DNA from: Nocardia pneumoniae NBRC 100136
Lineage (GTDB): Bacteria > Actinomycetota > Actinomycetes > Mycobacteriales > Mycobacteriaceae
DNA length: 64,000 nt
Reading direction: 5' to 3'
NCBI RefSeq assembly: GCF_000308755.1
Contig: NZ_BAGF01000023.1
Location: forward strand, 62,001-126,000
Part shown: positions 59,993 to 64,000 of the stretch, in pieces
Position numbering within the stretch: position 1 is the first letter of the stretch
How the letters are laid out: the number at the start of each line of letters is the position of its first letter
Translations under genes and position numbers: made by a program
Notes under the pieces: generated by a model
What the model was told of the DNA's origin: nothing
What the model saw: the letters and a program-made list of their open reading frames with translations, nothing else
The model's database searches: none

Positions 59993-60670
59993 GTGACAGT
60001 CGAAGAAGGCCGGGTGCACCGCATCGGCGCCACGGAAGCGGTCTTTCGTCGGCTGAAGGAGCTGATCCAGAGCGGCGAATACGCGGTAGGCGACCGCTTG
60101 CCCGCCGAGCTCGCCTTGGCCCAACAGTTCGGCGTCAGCCGTCCGGTGGTGCGGGAGGCGCTGCACGCCTGCGCGACCCTGGGCCTCACCGAAACGCACA
60201 CCGGCCGGGGAACTTTCGTCGTCTCCAAGAAGGAGAGCCCGCAGCTGACGTTCGCCGGTGTCGACGCAGGCGATCTGATCGAGGCCCGCCAGCTCATCGA
60301 GATCCCCACCGCGGGGTTCGCGGCGCAACGCCGCACGCCGGACCAGCTGCTGCGGCTCTTCGAACTGCTCGACAAACTGGCGGCGGCCACCGACGCCCGT
60401 GAGTGGGTCCGTTACGACGGCGAGTTGCACACCGCGATCGCGGCCGCCAGCGGAAACAAGATGCTGACCGCGGTGGTCGCCGATACCCGCCGCGCGCTGG
60501 ACCCCCAGTCGGAATTCCTCAACCTGACCCAGGACCGCCGCGCCGACTCCGACCGGGAACACGAGGCCATCGTCCGCGCCATCGAGGCGGGCTCACCCGA
60601 GGCCGCGCGTCAAGCGATGGCCGACCACCTGGAACGGGTGGCGGAGACGATAGCCCGCATCGGCGGGTAG
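59993..60670 (+). CDS. GntR/FadR-family regulator of the asparagine operon
   Basis: This 225-residue protein has a GntR winged helix (about residues 5-72, with LPAELALAQQFGVSRPVVREALHACATLG) and an FCD effector domain (about 85-220, with DLIEARQLIEIPTAG and DRREHEAI-type metal-site helices). FCD-domain regulators commonly bind carboxylates, fitting aspartate, asparagine or fumarate. Starts at GTG 59993. Divergent from ansP, so probably its regulator. Confidence 0.88.
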   Translation: MTVEEGRVHRIGATEAVFRRLKELIQSGEYAVGDRLPAELALAQQFGVSRPVVREALHACATLGLTETHTGRGTFVVSKKESPQLTFAGVDAGDLIEARQLIEIPTAGFAAQRRTPDQLLRLFELLDKLAAATDAREWVRYDGELHTAIAAASGNKMLTAVVADTRRALDPQSEFLNLTQDRRADSDREHEAIVRAIEAGSPEAARQAMADHLERVAETIARIGG

Positions 60671-60686
60671 GCGCGGCGGCGCGGGA

Positions 60687-61409
60687 CTACTGCGCGGCAG
60701 CGCGAACGATCAGATCGCTGACCACCTCCGGCCGGGAAACCGCTACCGCGTGCGAGGCGGAGACCTCGACGATCTCCGCGCCGGCGCGGTCGGCCATGAA
60801 CCGCTGAGCTTGCACCGGAATGTTCTTGTCCTCGGTGGTGACCAGCGCGAACGTCGGGACGTCCCGCCACGCCGCCGCGGTCGCCGGTTGTTGCAAGGCG
60901 TCGAGGGCGACCGGCCGCTGGGTCGCGGCCATCAGCTCGGCGGTGGGTGCGGGCACGTCGGCGGCGAACTGCTGATGGAATTCCTCCTGCCGGATGTAGA
61001 GCTCGGTGCCGGTGCCGCCGCCGGGGAGCGGATAGGACGCGGGCCGGGTGGTCGGTCCGAGGGTGGATCCGGGGAACTTGTCGGTCAGCTGGAGGGCGCT
61101 CTCACCCTTGTCGGGAATGAAGGCGGCAATGTAGACCAACGCCTTGACGCCGGGTTTCGCCGCGGCCGCGACCGTGATGACGCTCCCGCCGTAGGAGTGG
61201 CCGACCAGGACGCACGGTCCTTCGATGCCGTCGAGGACCGCCGCGACGTAGGCGGCGTCGCTGTCGAGGCCGCGCAGCGGGTTGGCCGCCGCGATCACGG
61301 GATGCCCTTGCGCGCGTAACCGTTCGACGACCCCGTTCCAGCTGGAGGAGTCGGCGAAGGCGCCGTGCACCAGCACGATGGTGGGCGCGACGGCAGGATC
61401 GGTGCTCAC
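60687..61409 (-). CDS. Alpha/beta hydrolase, secreted-lipase/esterase-like, first of three
   Basis: This 240-residue alpha/beta hydrolase has TIVLVHGAFADSSSWN at the oxyanion, the nucleophile elbow VGHSYGGSVI (about residues 88-97), and a C-terminal His in VSASHAVAVSRPEVV. It is the paralogue of 62476-63198 with the same motifs (HGAFADASSWY, AGHSYGGAVI). Small hydrolases of this group are EstC-like. Starts at GTG 61409. It follows the HSL-type esterase by 46 bases and probably shares its transcript. Confidence 0.88.
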   Translation of the reverse strand: MSTDPAVAPTIVLVHGAFADSSSWNGVVERLRAQGHPVIAAANPLRGLDSDAAYVAAVLDGIEGPCVLVGHSYGGSVITVAAAAKPGVKALVYIAAFIPDKGESALQLTDKFPGSTLGPTTRPASYPLPGGGTGTELYIRQEEFHQQFAADVPAPTAELMAATQRPVALDALQQPATAAAWRDVPTFALVTTEDKNIPVQAQRFMADRAGAEIVEVSASHAVAVSRPEVVSDLIVRAAAQ

Positions 61410-61455
61410 GAGTGTGGTTCCTTCGAATTCGATGATCGGTACGGATCGGGTCGGG

Positions 61456-62421
61456 TCAGGCCGGATACAGCGCGGCCCGCAGCGTCGCGACAGCTTGCGC
61501 CACCGCGGCTTTGGCCGCGTGGGTGTCGTGCAACGAGTTGACCATCACGAAGTCGTGGACGATCCCGCCGTAGCGCACCTGGGTGACCGGGACGCCCGCG
61601 GCGCGCAGCTTGCCCGCGAAGGCCTCGCCCTCGTCGCGCAGCACGTCGGCTTCGGCGGTGATGACCAGCGCGGGCGGAAGCCCGGCCAGCTGCTCGGTGG
61701 TTGCCCGCAGTGGCGACGCGGTGATCTGCGCGCGGTCCTCCGGGCTGGTGGTGTACTGGTCCCAGAACCACTTCATGCCTTCGCGAGTGAGGAAGTACCC
61801 CTCGGCGAACTGCTGGTAGGAGCCGGTATCGAAGCTGGCGTCGGTCACCGGATAGAACAGCACCTGCTGGACGAACGAGACATCTCCGCGCTCCTTCGCC
61901 ATCAGCGTCAACGCGATGGCCATGTTGCCGCCGACCGAGTCGCCCGCGATCGCGATCCGGGACGAGTCGAGACCTTTCTCCGCGCCATCGGTGGTGACCC
62001 ACTGGGCGACCCGGTAGGACTGCTCGTTGGCCACCGGGTAGCGCACGTCCGGCGACCGGTCGTATTCAGGAAACACCACGGCCGCGTGCGCGCCGACGGC
62101 GAGATCACGGACCAGGCGGTCGTGGGTGTGCGCGTCGCCGAACACCCACCCCGCGCCGTGGGTGTAGACGATCACCGGCAGTGTTCCGGTGACGCCCTGC
62201 GGCTTGACGATCCGGACCCGCACCGAGCCGGTCGGCCCGCCCTCGACGGTGATCCACTCCTCGTCGACCTCGGGCTTGAAGATCGGCGAGTCCTGGACCG
62301 CGTCCACGGCCTTGCGTCCCTCTTCGGGCGGGAGCTGGTAGAGGAACGGCGGCTGCGCGGTCGCGTCGACGAACTCCTGCGCCGCCTGCTCGAGCGAGAT
62401 ACCCAGCGGATTTCCTGACAT
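61456..62421 (-). CDS. HSL-type esterase/lipase, middle gene of three
   Basis: This 321-residue hormone-sensitive-lipase-family esterase has the HSL oxyanion motif YTHGAGWVFG, where HGGG is replaced by HGAG, the nucleophile in AGDSVGGNMA, the acid in EADVLRDEG and the His in IVHDFVMV. ATG 62421 is preceded by AAAGGAA. The gene lies between two smaller alpha/beta hydrolases; all three probably depend on one promoter near 63198-63300. Confidence 0.9.
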   Translation of the reverse strand: MSGNPLGISLEQAAQEFVDATAQPPFLYQLPPEEGRKAVDAVQDSPIFKPEVDEEWITVEGGPTGSVRVRIVKPQGVTGTLPVIVYTHGAGWVFGDAHTHDRLVRDLAVGAHAAVVFPEYDRSPDVRYPVANEQSYRVAQWVTTDGAEKGLDSSRIAIAGDSVGGNMAIALTLMAKERGDVSFVQQVLFYPVTDASFDTGSYQQFAEGYFLTREGMKWFWDQYTTSPEDRAQITASPLRATTEQLAGLPPALVITAEADVLRDEGEAFAGKLRAAGVPVTQVRYGGIVHDFVMVNSLHDTHAAKAAVAQAVATLRAALYPA

Positions 62422-62475
62422 GACGGTTCCTTTTCTTATCGGAAGGTGGGCAGTGGTGGTGAAAAGTGCGGCCGC

Positions 62476-63198
62476 TCAGGCGGATTCGGTGATCGCGCCG
62501 GTGATCACGGCCGCGACATCGTCGGGGTGGGTCTGCATCACAAGGTGCGGTCCGTCGATCTCGACGACCGCCCGCAGCCCGGCTCGCTGATAGCCGAAAC
62601 GTTCGACGTCCGGGTTGATGGTGCGGTCGGCGCTGGACACGATGCCCCAGCCCGGCTTCGTCTTCCATGCGGCCGCCGAGGCGGGCTCGTTGAACGCGAT
62701 CGCCGACAACGGCCGCTGCGAGACCGCGAGGACCCTCGCCTTCGCGGGATCGAGGCCCGCCGCGAATATCTCGGGGAAGGCGTCGATGTCGACCGAGACG
62801 TCCGTGCCGGGCTCGCCGCCCTCGACCGGGTAGGGCGCGTAGACGAGGTTCGCCGCGAGGTCGGATTCCGGGAATCCGCCCTGGAGTTGTCCCAGGCTCT
62901 CGCCTTCTTCCAGGGCGTAGCCGGACACATAGACGAGCCCGACGACATTCTCGGTGACACCGGCGACGGTGATGACGGCTCCGCCGTACGAGTGCCCGGC
63001 CAGCAGCACCGGTCCGTCGATCTGCTCCACGAATGAACGGATGTAGGCCGCATCGGCGGACAGACTGCGGTTGAAGACCGGTGGGACGACAACGTGGTGG
63101 CCTTGGTCGAGCAACCGCTCGGTCACCGGGTACCAGCTCGAGGCATCGGCGAAGGCGCCGTGCACGAGAACGATGGTCGGACTTGCCACGGAGGACAT
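62476..63198 (-). CDS. Alpha/beta hydrolase, first gene of the three-hydrolase operon
   Basis: This 240-residue alpha/beta hydrolase has VLVHGAFADASSWY near the start and nucleophile elbow AGHSYGGAVITVAG (about residues 83-96). The His near the end is in DGPHLVMQTHPDD. ATG 63198 is preceded by AAAGGA, better than the in-frame codon at 63225. It is a clear paralogue of 60687-61409. It lies 101 bases after the AraC-type regulator gene on the same strand. Confidence 0.88.
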   Translation of the reverse strand: MSSVASPTIVLVHGAFADASSWYPVTERLLDQGHHVVVPPVFNRSLSADAAYIRSFVEQIDGPVLLAGHSYGGAVITVAGVTENVVGLVYVSGYALEEGESLGQLQGGFPESDLAANLVYAPYPVEGGEPGTDVSVDIDAFPEIFAAGLDPAKARVLAVSQRPLSAIAFNEPASAAAWKTKPGWGIVSSADRTINPDVERFGYQRAGLRAVVEIDGPHLVMQTHPDDVAAVITGAITESA

Positions 63199-63299
63199 GA
63201 GTTCCTTTCTGCGGGGGAGGCGCACTGCGCTGTGCCCGAGTCAGCTTCGGTCACGGACTCGGTGCCGCGCCCCTCACCACGGGCCGCGAAAGCCTCCGA

Positions 63300-64000
63300 T
63301 CAGGACACGGCGCGCTCGATCGCCGGGTCCATCACGGCGGTCGTACCGGTCGACCGGAAGCGCTGCTGATACTTTCGCGGGGAAACGCCCAGCCGGGCCA
63401 CGAACGCGCGACGCAGCGCCTCGCTGCTGCCGTACCCGGCGGCCATCGCGGCCTCGGTCACGCCGTATCCGGCGTGCAGCATGTCCCTGGCCATGCCGAA
63501 TCGGATGAACGCGACGTATTCCGCGGGGGACCGTTCGAGCTCGGTGCGGAACAGCCGGGTGAGATGCCGGACGCTGACCCGCGCGTGGGCCGCCAGGGTC
63601 TGGACCGTATGCGGGAACGCCGGATCCGCGCAGATCAGGTCCACCACCCCGCGGACAAGGGGACTGCGCGGCGCCGGTCCGCGCAGCGACGCCGAGAACT
63701 GCGACTGCCCGCCCGCACGTTGCATGTAGACCACCAGCGACTGCGCCACCCGCCGGGCGACGTCGGCGCCGTGGTCCTCCTCGACCAGTGCGAGCGCCAG
63801 ATCGACACCCGCGGCCACGCCGGCCGAGCTGTACAGGTTGCCGTCGCGCACGAAGATCGCGTCCGGCTCCACCTCGATGGAGGGGAACCGCCGCGCGAGA
63901 TCGGTCGCGAATTTCCAATGTGTGGTCGCGCGTCGGCCGTCGAACAGGCCCAGATCCGCCAGCACGAACGCGCCGCTGCAAATCGAGGCCAGGCGTCGGG
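63300..64000 (-). CDS. GlxA-type AraC-family regulator, N-terminus beyond window
   Basis: The 233 codons present comprise the end of a DJ-1/PfpI (GATase1-like) sensor domain and a C-terminal AraC DNA-binding domain. The sensor end shows SICSGAFVLADLGLFDGRRATTHW with a nucleophile-elbow Cys. The DNA-binding domain, about residues 115-215 of the visible part, has HARVSVRHLTRLFRTELERSP and GYGSSEALRRAFVARLGVSPRKYQQRF. The gene continues past the right edge. Such regulators often control nearby hydrolases or amino acid catabolism; here the three hydrolases are the likely targets. Confidence 0.88.
   Translation of the reverse strand, partial: RRLASICSGAFVLADLGLFDGRRATTHWKFATDLARRFPSIEVEPDAIFVRDGNLYSSAGVAAGVDLALALVEEDHGADVARRVAQSLVVYMQRAGGQSQFSASLRGPAPRSPLVRGVVDLICADPAFPHTVQTLAAHARVSVRHLTRLFRTELERSPAEYVAFIRFGMARDMLHAGYGVTEAAMAAGYGSSEALRRAFVARLGVSPRKYQQRFRSTGTTAVMDPAIERAVS

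Noticed and set aside
1..64000. tRNA, rRNA, insertion sequence, prophage, CRISPR array or origin
   Set aside because: I looked for their usual signs and found none: no transposase or integrase, no regular spaced repeats, no DnaA boxes, no cloverleaf noticed. A dedicated scan was not possible.

Overview
This is chromosomal DNA from a high-GC actinobacterium of the order Mycobacteriales, most probably a Nocardia. The evidence is very high GC with frequent GTG starts, a type VII (ESX) secretion-associated cluster, a PapA-like acyltransferase, cutinase and LIP lipase, an Rv3235-family protein, and many TetR-controlled acyl-CoA genes. I see no rRNA, tRNA, insertion sequence, prophage, CRISPR array or replication origin. 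It reads as a metabolic and regulatory stretch rather than a mobile island.

Layout. 1-2418: a minus-strand ESX-associated operon running off the left edge. 2688-7207: a XylFGH-like sugar ABC importer followed by a ROK repressor, with two operator-like repeats in front. 7253-9771: an atypical P450 and a PapA-like acyltransferase. 9958-11273: a crotonase and TetR pair with two overlapping palindromes. 11618-16855: amine oxidase, universal stress protein, a fluoride-riboswitch-like leader before two crcB genes, a CDF metal exporter and a methyltransferase with an iron-box-like site. 16866-24742: amidase, FUSC exporter, SRPBCC protein, an SDR lacking its catalytic Tyr, a P450 and HxlR divergent pair, a broken winged-helix gene, a methyltransferase and two small proteins. 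24862-31551: the glycerol regulon (glpF-glpK-glpD, an IclR/GylR-type regulator and a second glycerol kinase) with matching palindromes. 31723-40142: DUF72, YceI, an FMN reductase/LLM monooxygenase pair, esterases, cutinase, and a TetR/crotonase pair. 40176-47126: MarR plus an MFS exporter with three C-terminal repeat domains, a paralogue of the left-edge protein, a LIP lipase and small regulators. 47156-50184: an acyl-CoA dehydrogenase/kinase pair with a TetR. 50554-53957: a membrane protein and a second-type clpP pair with a PopR-like regulator. 54116-60670: ilvD, and asparagine catabolism (permease, asparaginase, aspartase, GntR). 60687-64000: three alpha/beta hydrolases behind a GlxA-type AraC regulator that runs off the right edge.

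Several modules are self-contained regulator, operator and target sets in which the palindrome can be read directly. The most unusual items are the fluoride-riboswitch-like leader with an extra hairpin, the ClpP pair in which one partner has Ala at the catalytic Ser position beside a regulator ending in ALAA, the P450 lacking ExxR and a normal meander, and the MFS transporter with three 85-residue repeats. All assignments come from reading the sequence; no database search was run.
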